From positions 248,001-312,000 of the forward strand of contig WBMZ01006400.1 of assembly GCA_013400975.1 (NCBI GenBank): a stretch of DNA of 64,000 bases. The letters are read 5' to 3'. The notes under the pieces are model-generated. The model was not told the origin of the DNA, searched no databases, and worked only from the letters and a program-made list of their open reading frames with translations. The DNA comes from Atrichornis clamosus. Taxonomy: Eukaryota > Chordata > Aves > Passeriformes > Menuridae. The translations under genes were made by a program, and so were the position numbers. Positions 35,019-48,322 of the stretch are shown one piece after another (positions within the stretch are counted from its first letter, which is position 1; every line of letters begins with the position of its first letter).

Positions 35019-38000
35019 CTGCCCACCTACAGGGAAAAGTCTCTCTGAAAATGTAAAACTAAAATAAAAACAGTCTTAATTCCTAGGAAATTTTAATCCA
35101 TTTGAAAACCATGGATTCTGCTAGGACTGATGCATTTAGCCTCTTGTGAGGCTTTCAGCAAATCAGGTCGTCCTGCATGTATTTCATTTCCTACAGTTCC
35201 TCTCTTGCATTTATTACCCTGGATGTAGTACTGCAGAGAGACCAGCCCTTGCTTCTGCTGCTATTGTTACCCACAGATGCATAAGTGGAGAAAGTGGAAA
35301 GATTATTTTCAAATTTATTTCTTGATCTAAATTTTAGTAGACTTTAACCCCAAGATTCCAGAAGACCCAATATCCTAACAGCGTCTAGGAGTTCATCTTT
35401 TCTCTCTTTTTTTTTTTTTAACTCTGATCTCAGAATTTACCTTAATTCTAAATATTTTTAGGAGGCTTTTACTAATTGTAACATCTGATTAATACAGTTC
35501 ACAATTTCTCCTATACAATAACAATACAAGGAAAAATATTGTTAGTGATGAGATTCAAATAATTATTATCAGGATTTTTTTCTACTAGGTATTTAAAGCT
35601 GCAGCTACTAAAGATATTTTTTTGGTAGAATATTTTCCTTTTCTCTGTTTTTGAATTATCTAAATATTTGAACAGTGAACTGGGAATTGCCAAGAGGCAG
35701 AAAGTGATGGAATCAGCTTCATGAAACGCAATTAAACATATGTTAATTTTTTAGCTCTTCTTACACAGCTACATCCATCCTGAGGAAGGGCAGAAGCCAC
35801 AACTGAGGCTGTAGGTTTGACTTACACTGGGGTCAGCACGTACACCTAAACAAGATATCTCCCAGACCAGTTCTTTAATATACCACAGTTAACACAAAAT
35901 TAGTTTGAACTCATATCACTGCAAGGGAAAACCATTACCTATGACATTATAATGATCAGATAAACAGAAAATTAATGGTATTCCAAACTTTTTTGAGGCT
36001 CTGATTCTATAATACTGCAAATAACCTGCTCAGGAAAAAAAGACTTGAGTTGGAAGGTGAGCTGAGGCAAATATATTTAAAAGCTTATTAAAAATAAAAG
36101 CTTATTAAATATTAAGGCCATTGCATAGCATTTATGTTTACTAAATATCCATTCGAATAACTTTTTCACTCTTGTTTCTGCAGCTGTGTTTACACCATTA
36201 TTCCTGCAACTCAAACAGATTTTTCTGTTGAGTTGCTGGCAAAGTTTCAGCTTAACGTTCTTTACTACCTTTTCACAACACCTCCCAGCACTTGTCCTTG
36301 CAGATGAGGACATAAAAAGTAAGAAATAGGCAGCAAACTGCTCGTGTTCTTATGCAAGGAACTCTCCTGGCAACGACACTGGTTGTACGGCCCAGATATC
36401 CAGAAACAGAAAGTCTGGAGCAGGATCAAACAGGATCCTGCTCCATTTGGTCTTTCATTTTGGTCTCTGTCAGCCCCTGAGATATTATCCCAAATACGTG
36501 TCTAAATGAGAGGCTTAATGCGTGGCATTCTGTGGCACAGAAAGCATTGTCTGGCTGGGTTATGGTGGGATGTGGGACAGCAAGAAGCAGTTTAGGATAG
36601 CCTTGAGGAAGAGCTATGAGCAAAGGTGCCAAATCTTATGTAGATTATGTTTGTTCAAACTGGTCCCAGAACCCGTTTCCAGGTCTGAACTACTCTGTGG
36701 TTTGTGTCCAATTTTTTGTGCCTCAAGTCTCTTTGTGTGGAGGAAAACCATACTTGGAGTAGAAAATTAAAAGGCAAAGAGATCAGTAGAATAATGTGTT
36801 CAAGGAAGTTATAGAGCTAAAACAGGCCACCCTTCCAGAGATTCCTCAAACATTTCTGACTTCAACAACTGCAATTTTCTAGAAGTCTGATACAAACACG
36901 GGCTTTGTCTGTATGATCTGAAATCATAGTCTGACATGCAGTCTAAATATTAATAGAATTTACATGTCATTGAATTACTTATTAAAATTTTAGAACCTCC
37001 TCCTAAAATAACTGAGTCCTTATTTTAGCAGAAAAGTCACCACAATTTTTATACTTCATAATATGTGTTACTTGGGCAATTGCTTTCAGGATGGCATGTC
37101 ATACTTAGATTCCATTACATTATTGTATTAAATCTGAACAATATTTATGAAGAGTCCTTCATGGGTTTATACTCAAAAGGGATCAGTTTGTACCAAAAAA
37201 TTTATGCAAGCAATCCAGAATATTTTTTTCTTGTCTTCAGAAATCTTTATAAGTTAAAACCTAGACCCCAGCTCAGACAAGCTGTGTATTACAATGAATA
37301 ATAAGTACATTACATTGGCACTTCTAAACTTTCCTGTAAATTAGCCAAAATACATATCTGCATTTTAGCTAGGCTAAACAAATATAATTAGTTTTTGCTG
37401 CATAAAGTTATTGTTTGTTTAAGTGTTGTAAGCCTTATACTAAATATAAGACATAATTTAATTTGATGGCACAAGTAAATATTTCAAAGCAGTTTCATCC
37501 AAGCTACCTAATATAGGTTTCCTTTTTCATTCCTCATGACAATGTTATATTTACATAATTAGAAATCTTTACAATTTCTCCTGGTGTTTCCTACAAATTG
37601 ATTAATAGATCTTTCATGAAGAAAAATCAGAAGAGGGCAAAAAAAAGAAGCAGGACTTCAGTTAATTTTTGAAAGATACACTAATTTTTTGGTGTGTATA
37701 CATTATCTGCAGATGTGATACAGTGAAGAGAAAAAGCAAATCATACACCTGAGATTTTTGGCATTTGATTCAGTTGCTTCAAAACACCCACGCCATCCCT
37801 TGGAGATGGTTTAACCACAATCTCTGATTCATTCTACTCCATACTTAAAGCCTTGGCATTTTTAAGTCCCCCCAATCTATTAAAGCAGAGCTGTGGTTCC
37901 TGACTGACGCAGAAACAGGGCTGGATTCAGCACACGCGTGGGAAAACCCACAGACCTGAGTATTCCTTTCCAGCTGTCATGCCACTAAACATCAGGCACT

Positions 38001-38123
38001 CTCACCTTCTCAGAGTGTCTGAATTCAGCTGCTCCATGAGGTGGATGCAGGAGGTACCTCCATGTTTCTGAGCTGCAGTGTCTCACTGCAGTCAAATCAC
38101 ACCATCGGACAGGAGGCAGAACG
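35019..38123. other. AT-rich unique sequence, GC-richer from 37880
   Basis: A run of 13 T lies near 35407-35419. From about 37880 to 38230 the composition is richer in G/C. No gene or repeat family was recognised. Confidence 0.55.
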
Positions 38124-38166
38124 GAAAGGGAAAATGTGTCTGAAAGGGAAAATGTGTCTGAAAGGG
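38124..38166. repeat. 18-bp short tandem repeat
   Basis: Two full and one partial copy of an 18-bp unit, GAAAGGGAAAATGTGTCT, starting at 38124, 38142 and 38160. Eighteen is a multiple of three, so a minus-strand frame (37985-38215) stays open through it and repeats a six-residue SDTFSL word. This is more likely a slippage product than a protein repeat. Confidence 0.9.
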
Positions 38167-39279
38167 CACTTTCACAGCTCCTGAACGCTTGTGGCATGTT
38201 ACACAGGGATTCCAACCACGAATCATGACCAGCCCAGTTTCAGCAGCAGGAAAACACAATTTGAGCCATGCTGAATCTTCAGCTTAATCTTCAGTTAACA
38301 TCTGGGGTTTTTTGATAGTCCATTCCTTTTAGCATTTACTAACTACACAATGGAAAAAAGTTCTTTAACTAGGGATAATAAACATTTGTGTATCATTACC
38401 AAAGATATGAGAACCTTTTGTTTTAGATGCTAATTAATATCCACCCTGGCTAGATGATCAGACTAGCACATAAGTGAAAAGTAGAAGGTAAAAATATATC
38501 TGGCCTTGCACTCCTAATTCCATTAGGTTCTTTCCAGATATCCAATTCTAGATTTGCTTATATTCAAATCTCACTAGCTGATGGGATGTCTCACTGCTGA
38601 GCTCCAACAATGCAAACAGTCTCTGTCTCAAACACTCAGAAAGTAAATTAAAATGAAATGGGAAAGGTAAGACTGAAATAAAAAGCAATTCACCTTCATC
38701 AATGCATCTGCTGGGACATACTGGTTTTTTTCACCCTTTCTGAGATCCATTCCACTGAGCAATAGGTTGATTTTGAATAAGTGCTTCAGTGCTTTTCTGT
38801 TTTCAAGGGATGAAGAATGTCATATTTAAGCCTTCTCCTGACAATTTTGCTCCTATTTTTGGTGGAACAGCAATCCCATCTCGGGTACAGAAAGCAGGCC
38901 TCTTTGCTGATCCCATTATTAAGGTATGGTTTTCTGCCCCTTGAAATCCATCTTGCACTTCATTTATTTGGTTTAATTGGTTTCAGTATTAAGAGCAAGT
39001 TCATATTTACGTTTCTATTATGCTGTAATTTATTTATTAACTATGAATAATGAACTAAAGTGCAGAACACTGACTGGGAAGAGGCATTTATGAAACGTAA
39101 GGGGAAATTATTGTTGCTTCAGAAGAACACAATGTCCTTATTCAAAGGCCTTGAAGTCAGAGTCTGAGCACTAATTTCTTTAAATAAGATCTGGTGAATC
39201 TCAATCCCTCCAAATCAGAAAACACTTAGAACCTGGGCTGCAGCTGACTGTAGCAAGGTGAAAAACAATTAAATCTGTC
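38167..39279. other. AT-rich unique sequence
   Basis: Nothing was recognised beyond short open frames. Confidence 0.55.
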
Positions 39280-39620
39280 ATTACATTATTAACTCATTAA
39301 TATGAATTTGCACAGTGCTGCTAATACAGGAAGGCAATGGTGTCTCTATTTCAAACAGACCTGTTCCAGCTACACATAGAAGAAGCACTGCAGTTAAAAA
39401 GGGTTTTCACGCTTTTCAGTTGGCAGTCAGGCATATAATTAATCAGTTTCTAAATGCTGATGCAAATGCTGGGCTTTGCATATGCATATTTACCATCTTA
39501 AAGCACTATTTCAAAATCTGGACCACTCAAATCATCTATAAACTGCTTCTTGTCCTTTGCTTTATGTCTCTTTCACAGCAGTTTAAATTTTACATGCTGG
39601 TTTGTACTGAATGCTTTGTT
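39280..39620. promoter_or_regulatory. Candidate regulatory element with a POU-site cluster
   Basis: A perfect octamer ATGCAAAT sits at 39460-39467. Nine bases further on, at 39476-39487, TTGCATATGCAT matches the palindromic POU dimer element ATGCATATGCAT at 11 of 12 positions. TAATTAAT lies just upstream at about 39436. Octamer-binding POU proteins (Oct and Brn families) bind both site types. A 106-codon open frame covers the same block but has no recognisable domain. Confidence 0.35.
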
Positions 39621-42600
39621 TCTTTGCATAAATAAATAAAATGCACAAAAATAACAACAATCTATTTCCATATAATAGCAAACTATTTCAAGGCAATACA
39701 GCCACCTTTAAGTGACATTGGACCTACAATGGCACTTCAGAACTGAGGAAAAATTTCTGTGTTGTGCAGCTAAAAGCACATCTAATACATGCATTTTTTC
39801 CAAAATGATAGAAATAAAACAATTTTATATCAAATGATAAGCTAAATACACACTCAGGGGCAGTAAGACAAGTCCTATAGTCCTTCACAAATAAGAAAAT
39901 AGTTGTTTTATCGGGCATTTTTACTAAACACAGGTAACGGAAACACAACACTTTTAATTTAACAAAGAATTGGGGCTGCTTCTTCTGGGTGGAATTGTAT
40001 AATTATTTTAATTTTGGGCCTCATCAGCATATTTTCTTGCATCTTGAATTATAGGCAGTACATTATTTTTCATCTTGCAAGTTGTTTATTTGACCATGTA
40101 AGAAAAAAAGGTATTACTGACATTTTTTTAATGTATTAAAAGCACTTTGTAGATAAGAGAAACATTATCTAAAGGAACAGGAAAGAGTCATCCTGGTTCC
40201 TGCCTCATTTAACTAATCATCTGAACACTTTCAGTTGGTTTTTTTCTGTTAAACTCTAAGGCATTTCTTGAAAGGTGAAATGCTGATTACAATTTGCAGT
40301 TACAAAAAGGGATGTGCTGTATTACAGAAAAGAAAGACGCGGGTGCTTCCAGGCTCCTGTCTGTATGGTAGGACTCTACCCATGGTGGTGTGTGTTGCAG
40401 TCACTAAATGGAAGGAAATGAAAGAGTTCTTATGTCTGGAAGATATCTTCTACTGTTTTCTTAAACACACTGACCAGAAGAATGGCAGCAGTCAATTACA
40501 CAGAGCTTGAGACTGAAAAATGCTCTTTAACTGCTGAGGCTTGAGAGTATTCAGCATCAGAAACGTGGTCATAACTCATTAAAGGGAAAAATACCTCTTG
40601 GCAAGACTACTTTATACTTAATGCTATGAACAATGAACAGATGAACCTCATGATATTTCCTCTTTAACTAATTTTAATTTTAATGAAACTCTTTTGCCTT
40701 TTTTGGAACTGAAAGCCTACTCAGGCATTTCATGCTGGTTAGACTGGACATAAAGGATTTTGCAACATGACCTGTATTCATTTAAGATACTAGAAAAGTC
40801 CTGTATACTTAAATGGTTGAAAATCAAATCCATCTTACTGTAGGCCCCCGCACACCTAAGAGTGTGGCAGGAAATCATTCCAACCCTGTCACTTGGTGTT
40901 TTTCTTTAGATCACTTCCTTATCTCTTCCTTTCCAAAGTTTCTCACTCTGCTAGCATCAGTAATAGTAACGTTCCTCTGTGATCTTTTACTTCTACCTTA
41001 CACAATGGATATGCCAAAGACAGTACATTTTGTATGAAATGCTCTCCCTAGACCTTTACGTGCTACCTCTCATCAGCCTGTTTCCCTCTAGTTCCAAACA
41101 AGCCATACAGATCATAGCAAGAGCAAGAAAAAAGCAGCTAACAAATACAATTATCAATTTAAAGGGATGCCTGAAGCTATTTGGCTGCTGAAGTAGTTAT
41201 TGATTTAACTAGAAACTTCTTACCCTTGACTCAGTCAGCCCAGTGTAAGAGAGTTCAATCTTTCTCTTCTTTGACCTTCTTGGCGTAATTACAGGAGAGG
41301 TTCATGGGAACACAGATATTTGCTGACTGGAGCTGACTTCCACCCAATCACAATTCCAAAGCAGTTCTAATGTGGGCATTTTCACTTTTTTAAAGCATTT
41401 ATTATTTCCTAATTAGAAAACACCAATCACACAGAACCACACGCTTTCCAATCTCACCGTTTCTTAGCAACACTTAGAAACTGAAGCATGTGCACTCTCA
41501 AAGTGGCTCACTTACAGCAGAGCCACATCTGTTAGCAGACCTCTCATTTTTCAGACTTCATCCTACAGGAAGCACAATTATGTTAACATTTGGGGTTTTT
41601 TTACAGCATTTTGAGACCTGCATTATATACAAAACAAACCAGAAAAAAATGAATTGCCCCTTTCTCTACTTTATATAAAGTTCATTGCAAGAAAAATGTA
41701 TTATTTTGACAATAAGGCAAATTTTAACTGCTTCAGTATTATTATGAAAGAGTAAATAAATACATGTAAGGTTCCCATCTGGAATTTCAACTCAAACCTC
41801 AAAATAATTCAGCAACCCAGGAATAATGTTTGAAGCTGTTTCAGAGGAGAGGCCATGGACAGTCACTCTAGGCCAAATACTCAGATGCTTCTCAGGCAAG
41901 TTCTCAATGCAGCACTCCCAAAACCAGATATTTAACTTTCTAATTGTCTTTATTTCTTCACTTTTGTCAGAGTTTAGAAATTAGATCACACCAAAGAGAC
42001 CCAAGACCCACACCACCCACATAGCTGGATCCAGGGTGCTTCAGGCCTGAGATGGAGAACTGAGTCCAGCTTCCTGCCAGGCTTCTTGAAAGAGGTAGAT
42101 TTAAATGACATCAGAGTATCTAACATGGGGGAGCTCACAATAAGAACAGTGAAAAATCTGAAATAATTAAGAATTGTTTCAAAGGTCCATGAAGAAAAAC
42201 ACCAATTGACATCAGCAATCCTTTCTAATGCCAAATAGAGGCTGCAGGAGGAATCTGATCTACAAAACAAATCAGTCAGAGCATCAACAGTGTAGAGAGA
42301 ATAGATTTAGATTAGGATAGGGTTTTTTATTGGATTCTGCGACTGGTCTGTGAGAAACATACGTAGAGTTATAATCCTATTACAGAAAGGTAATGGTCTC
42401 AGAGATGCCTAAAATACAAATGAAGATGTGAAGACAATACTGGTGATATAAAGATGATTTGCATGTCTTGATCCTCTACCTGTAGATTGCTCAGAATTTT
42501 ACATGAAAAAAGCTTCTGATTTTTGATCTTTATATACTATGGTAGCACTACCAAGATTCCACCACTGAGACAATATTTAAGTGTGGAAAGTTATTTTCTA

Positions 42601-45600
42601 TCTCATTGGCATTTATCAAAGAAAAAGGGTTTTACTAAAGTCTCTTGGATTTACTTGCACCAGAAGGAATTATTTTTTGTCTAACGTCTTTATGTTTTGG
42701 TTTCATGTATATAATTCACTAATATATCAAAAATTCGAATTTTTACATCAACAATCAAACCTAAATATTAATCTCAAATAGTGTTGGCAACAGCTTGCTG
42801 AAAACAAGCAGACTTTCTTGGGAGCACTACTAGAGAAATCAACTGTTAAAAGATGGTGAGCTGAAGTTTTGATATTTTATCTTGATTTCCTGACAGTTTT
42901 CAGTAACTCAATCATAGGATTCCTTAGAATGAACAAGTTTTTCTTTAACAAGCTGTTTCTGTTTAGTTATACCAATCTTACAAATAGCAGAGAGAGATTT
43001 TGAAAGGGCATCTGGATACGGTAGGTGAACTTCCTATTGTGCTGTGTACAATGTGATGCTGGAAGTTATTTCAAAAAAACAGCAGTGGCTTGAACTGATA
43101 TATTTAGGAAATCAGGTCACAGCTCCTCCTTGTAGGGAGACTTAGCCCCAGTGTGATAAACCCTTCCTGTATTTTCAGAGCAAAGGAGCTGGGAATCCTT
43201 ATGAACATCAGAAATAATGTCTGTACTACCCACAGCTGTAAAACCTAAGCCAGACACAACCTGTCAATAGTATCTAATTATCTGGATCTGTGGACAGTTT
43301 TATAAAGGGGTGGTAATGACTTTATTTCAGGTCCACAAACCTTCTTGCAATCTCATTTTTATTCACAGTATTGGAAAGCATCTATTCACTTTTATGCAGA
43401 AATGCCATTCATGCAAAAGATGTTACCTTTTAGAAGAGAGTGTCCATGGAAGCTAGCACATTTGAATCTCCATCTTCCATGCTGGATTCAATTATACTTT
43501 AAAATCTCTTTTACTAGTCTTACAATTACAGATGTTTAGAACATACATCCAAGGAGAGATCTTATTAGCACAGTGAAGATGGGCTGAGGATTTTCTCCCT
43601 CTTATGCTTGTTACAATCATTATCACAAGAAGAGATTCATGTAGTGCTGTTTATTATTTATAGTTCTCATTATATTCTTTGTCACAAGACCACAGAATCA
43701 GAATTTTAATGCCTCATATATTCTGTGGAAGATAATAGTAAAGTGCACTGCTCTGACCTTTTCAGTGTCCTGCAGTTTGATTCATTAGCCATTCCTATTC
43801 TCTCCTATTAACAGCATCAGTAACCTGGGAAGAGGTAGCTCAGGCAACCAACCAAAAAGCAGAATATTGAAAAGGTTAAAATCTAGATTTATAAATCTAT
43901 TCAAAGTTTACAATCCTTTCCAAAGTATGCTTGGTATAAAAATTATGTCACAGTCTTCTGGCAAAGGCTGTTGCTGAAATACAAGTAGTGTAAATAAACT
44001 ACTTACAGTCACTTTTGAGATTGAAAGCCTTTGCTTTTTAAAAAGAGTCAAAGGTGAATGAGCTCAATATATAGGCTATTTGTCACATACCATGTCTATC
44101 AATTTATGTCCAGGTTATAGGTGCAGTTTGAGGAAATACTGTAACCACTGCATTGTCATGCAGTAATGATATTATAAGTGTCAGAGAGAAGTGCTGCTTG
44201 CAAGACATTATAAGAGAAATATATTGAATAACAGACTTGTATTTCATTTCACAATAAAGAGGATTTCAAGTAGGACTGCTGAAGCAGCTTATACACAATT
44301 ATTTCACGATCAGCAAGTATTCTCAAATGATTTCTTACACAGTGTTTACTGCACAATACAACTAGACTCTTGAGTACAATATGAATGTATTCTCATTATA
44401 ACAAATATAATGATGCTAATAGCAAATGAAAACAATATCCGAGTATAGAGGAGAAATAAGAAATGCATTGTATCACCATTCCATTTCACTACTGCATGAC
44501 CACAATTTAAAAACAGAATTATTTCAAATTTGGTTAAAAGTTAAACAAATGATAAAATGGCAATAAAGCCATATCCTTTATGTGCCTTTACTTAGCTTAA
44601 AATATAACACATTATATACTGTTGTGTATATAGTAGATTCTACAGCTCAACAATTCCCTAAACTAATAAGGATTTTGTAAAAACTTGGTTATGCTAAATT
44701 TCCCAGAACTGATGTATTTCTCAGCACAATGTAACATTCTGATTGGGAAATATAAACAAACTAAAGAAGTAAACAAATTCTGTAAATGAGGATTTTTTTT
44801 GCCTGACTCCTATAAAAATGTTGTTTTACTACGTATCCACAGATAAATAAAAAGAAACATAGGACATTATCATTAACAATTAGCTTTGTTAGAGCAATAG
44901 GTCCATGGAGGCTTTACTTTCAAGCTTCAAACACTTTGCCATAAAGACACTGACGCCTTTAGAAAAAAAGAACTATGCACTTTTTCTTTTTTGGAGTTCT
45001 GAGAGCTTATTGTTTCCCTTTTTCACATTCTCAGCAATTGTGTAGTTAACAATTTGTAGAGGTGAAGCTAGGAGGAATATACATGTTTTTATTCAATGCA
45101 GTCTTCATCCACCAGCCAATAAATGTGTTTTATTGCTCTTCCCATAGTAGGCATTATTGCCTCCTCCATGTAAAAATGGCCATATATTTTGAGTCCTTAT
45201 AGCCATTCAATAGCTAATCAGGATCCCATACCATTATAAATGTGCTGAAGACAATGCATAATGTCACAGCCTGAGTGTTGATTATTCCTTAAAAAAGAAA
45301 CTTCTACTAGTAATAGGTCACTTGTGCAGCACCATGCCTAACTCTAGGCATAAACTATTTTAAAGCCAAATATATTTGTGTAATAGGTATTCTTTAAAGA
45401 TCAACAATAGAATGTAATATATTTACTCCAATCACAGGATAGAAATGTTTTCCAGGTACTAATTTCATTCCATGCTTTTTCATTACTTGGAGCAGTGCTT
45501 AGACTGTATAATGCTGCCTCTACAATCTCAACACAAGCTCATCTTGTGTTTGCAAAGGTTTTTGTACTAAACTTGTTTTCTTTGTAATCAGTGATAGCAT

Positions 45601-45630
45601 TTCCACATAATGCATTAAACACCTTATTCT
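39621..45630. other. AT-rich unique sequence
   Basis: About 6 kb without any recognisable gene, RNA or repeat family. The longest open frames are 94 codons (minus, 41986-42270) and 80 codons (plus, 40268-40510), neither with a recognisable domain. A few A-rich and T-rich runs are the only low-complexity sequence. Confidence 0.55.
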
Positions 45631-45689
45631 TATGCAGAGTATTGTGAAGATTTTAGTAGATTCCTATCTGCACAAGCCTTTTATTTCAT

Positions 45690-45900
45690 GGGTGCTGCCT
45701 GCACCACGCTTGCACAGCACTTGGCTTTGCCAGATGCAGGAGAATTTGCCATTTACCCCAAGGCACTGGAGCCCTTTCCTGTTTGTCTCTCAGCTGCTGG
45801 CAGTGTGCTCCCACAGCTGGTGCCCTGGGAGAGCCCTCAGTAAGTACTGCCCCAAGAAGCTGTGCAGCATTTTCCATGCTCCAAGCCAGCTCACTGCAAT
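45690..45900. other. GC-rich patch
   Basis: A short G/C-rich block in AT-rich DNA, open in one frame on each strand (93 codons at 45632-45913 plus, 63 codons minus). A GTAAGT donor-like word occurs at 45840. No homologous family was recognised. It could be a non-coding exon or an old insertion. Confidence 0.3.
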
Positions 45901-45913
45901 AATTCCTGAATAG

Positions 45914-46854
45914 CTCAGGAACAAGTTAGAAATAAAGCCATCTAAATGACAATCTTACCTGACAAACCAACCTAAACACACTGAAGTATTTAAGGTCAAA
46001 ACAATGAATTGTAACAGCACCACATCTCTCGAGAGATATCACACTCTTCCCGACCATAAAGTTTGAACTAGGGGAGGTTACAAGGACATTTACTCTCCAA
46101 TTCTATGCTACTCCACTGGGATGTTTCCACTCTCCTAAATGCAACTCACTCTTCAAACAGATGTGTGGGAGAGATGTGTGACGAAGTTTTCCTGGAGCTC
46201 CTTTAATTATAGAGTCAGAATCAGAAAGGCATGTGTCCAAACTCTCACATAAATATGAACAACACTTGTATTTTCTATTACTTTCCCCCCTCAGTACTGT
46301 AGGGCTCTTCCTCCTGTGTTTAGCCAAGAGGATATTTTAAAACAAAAATCACAGAGAAGATAAGCCATTGTGATATCCTTAACAGTAAATGTTATTCAGA
46401 TTTGCCTCTCACCACAACAATCATTTAAGTGCAATAGGAAAAACTCTGCAGATTATGACATTCAGCTTATGTTGCATTTTTGAGAAAAGATGACATTAAC
46501 TTGTTTTTGAATTATTATAGATAAAAGGTTTAACTATTACCTCAACTGCTATATGTTCTGTATATTTGTGTTCAAAATAAGGAGCAAGTGCAACATTATT
46601 TTAAAATTTCGTGTTTTATCCTAGAGAGGAAGGGCAGATTTGTATTAATTTTCCCCCCTAAAGCTTCAATTATTATCACGATATTTCTGCAGACTCTTTC
46701 GTGTTGCACCTGTCCCTAAGACAGAAGAAACAGATGTCAGTAGAGATGCAAAGTAAAACACTTCAGAAATATTCACAGCCCTGTGACACAGAGGGGTATA
46801 TTTCAAGTATACTTTCTGAAGGAAAGAAAACCTCCATCATTATGGCCTTAAAAA
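45914..46854. other. AT-rich unique sequence
   Basis: Nothing was recognised. Confidence 0.55.
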
Positions 46855-47290
46855 ATTAAAGCCCTAATTAAACAATTAGCATGTAATTGCAGTATCATAC
46901 TATGCTACATACTGAATTTGCAGGGAAAGGGCAAATAAGAATGAAGCCCTTTCCTCTTCAATGAGGAGGCAGTGGGAATCACAAATGTGATAGTAATATA
47001 TTTTCTGTGAACTCAACAAGTATCTTGGTAGTACTCCTTCATTTGCCACGCTTTGAAAGACCCTGTGTGGCACACGGCCCCTTAAACACAAATCCATCAA
47101 GCACTGCAGTTCTGTTCCCATTTCAAGTAAGGCAACTTATTTAACAATTTCATAGGCAATGTCTCTTGGGTTTAGCTGCAGGCAGGAAATGAAGCATAAT
47201 TAGCACTTTTATGTGGCATTAACAAACAATCTTGTTAGTTCATTACTTTTTAATATTTGCACCAGTCTTCTGAAAGCAGATTAAGACCAA
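46855..47290. promoter_or_regulatory. Candidate conserved non-coding block
   Basis: The left end contains clustered homeodomain-like cores (CTAATTAAAC, CAATTAGC, GTAATTGC) within 35 bases near 46864-46888. The right end has CATAATTAGCAC near 47196 and further AT-rich complex sequence. No repeat signature or informative open frame is seen. The call rests on motif density only. Confidence 0.2.
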
Positions 47291-48117
47291 CTGTAATTTC
47301 CATATGTGAGATTCCATGACTATAAAGCTCAAAGTATGTTCACTTTAATCAAAACCACTATGATGTCTTCAACTAATTTTTTTTCCCCAAGATCTTTTTG
47401 AAAACTTAGTTTTATGTGAATGAAATTCTAATCTGAAAAGTTTATTCACTTGAGTATGATTTTTCAACTCACAGACAGGGTCGTAAGGAAAGGGTATGCA
47501 CAGCAGCACAGAGCTGATTCCATACTTTTAATGGAAAAAAAATACAATAATAATAACTAAATTTCTGAAATGAGGGAAAAAAAAACCCCCAAACAAGTCC
47601 ACAAGAATATAGATATTCTGAATTAAAGATAGATATAACCAGGGAAGTTAAATAATTAATCAGGGCTTCTCAGACCTCTACCTATAAGAATACTTCAATC
47701 TTTGAGTTTTATTCATTATTACAGCAATTGATGCTGTTGGACAGTTTAGATCCTGGTATGTGGCAGTTTATATCTTAGTATGTGGATTCTGAGGAGCACT
47801 TTCCCAAAGCACTTGGCACATGTGCCCTTGGGGTGCTAAGTAAAAGCCAGTTCTAATTAGGTTTACTACACATGCTGTAAATTAAAACATAGTGAATCAA
47901 ATGGTACCAACACTGTGCTGCATCATTCCCTAAAACATGCAAGAGAGAAGAATTTCAAAAAGTTCCTCAAAAATTTAGCTTCACACTCATGTTAAATAAA
48001 ATCTTTCCTTTTAATAGTTTTTGCTGCAAAAGAAGATTGCCAACTCAGAGTTTGCTTTTAAATTAAAAGTAGCAAAAGGGTATTGGAATCTTTGTAAGTC
48101 ATGTTTTCTTTAGAATG
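47291..48117. other. AT-rich unique sequence
   Basis: Nothing was recognised. A-rich runs occur near 47536 and 47577. Confidence 0.55.
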
Positions 48118-48322
48118 GACATTAAGAAGCATTTCTTTGCCAAGAGAGTGGTCAAACACTGAAACAAGATTCCTTAAAAGGCAGTAAATACCTCAAACCT
48201 GTCAGAGTTTAAGAGGCATTTGGACCGTGCTTCAGCATTTTGTCAGCCCTGAATTGGTCAGACAGTTGGACTGGGTGGTCACTGTAGTCCCTTCCAAGTG
48301 GAATAGCCTGTTCTATTCTCTT
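48118..48322 (+). mobile_element. CR1 LINE 3' end fragment, plus strand
   Basis: The sequence follows the avian CR1 3' region in order: an AGAAGCATTTCTTTGCCAAG block, GTGGTCAAACACTG, CCTGTCAGAGTTTAAGAGGC, CAGCCCTGAATTGGTCAGAC, GTTGGACTGGGTGGTCACTG and CCCTTCCAAGTGGAATAG. It ends in TTCTATTCTC, an ATTCT-type terminus rather than the ATTCTGTG type of the other copies, so it belongs to a different CR1 subfamily. It is 5'-truncated, carries no open reading frame and is moderately diverged. Confidence 0.9.
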
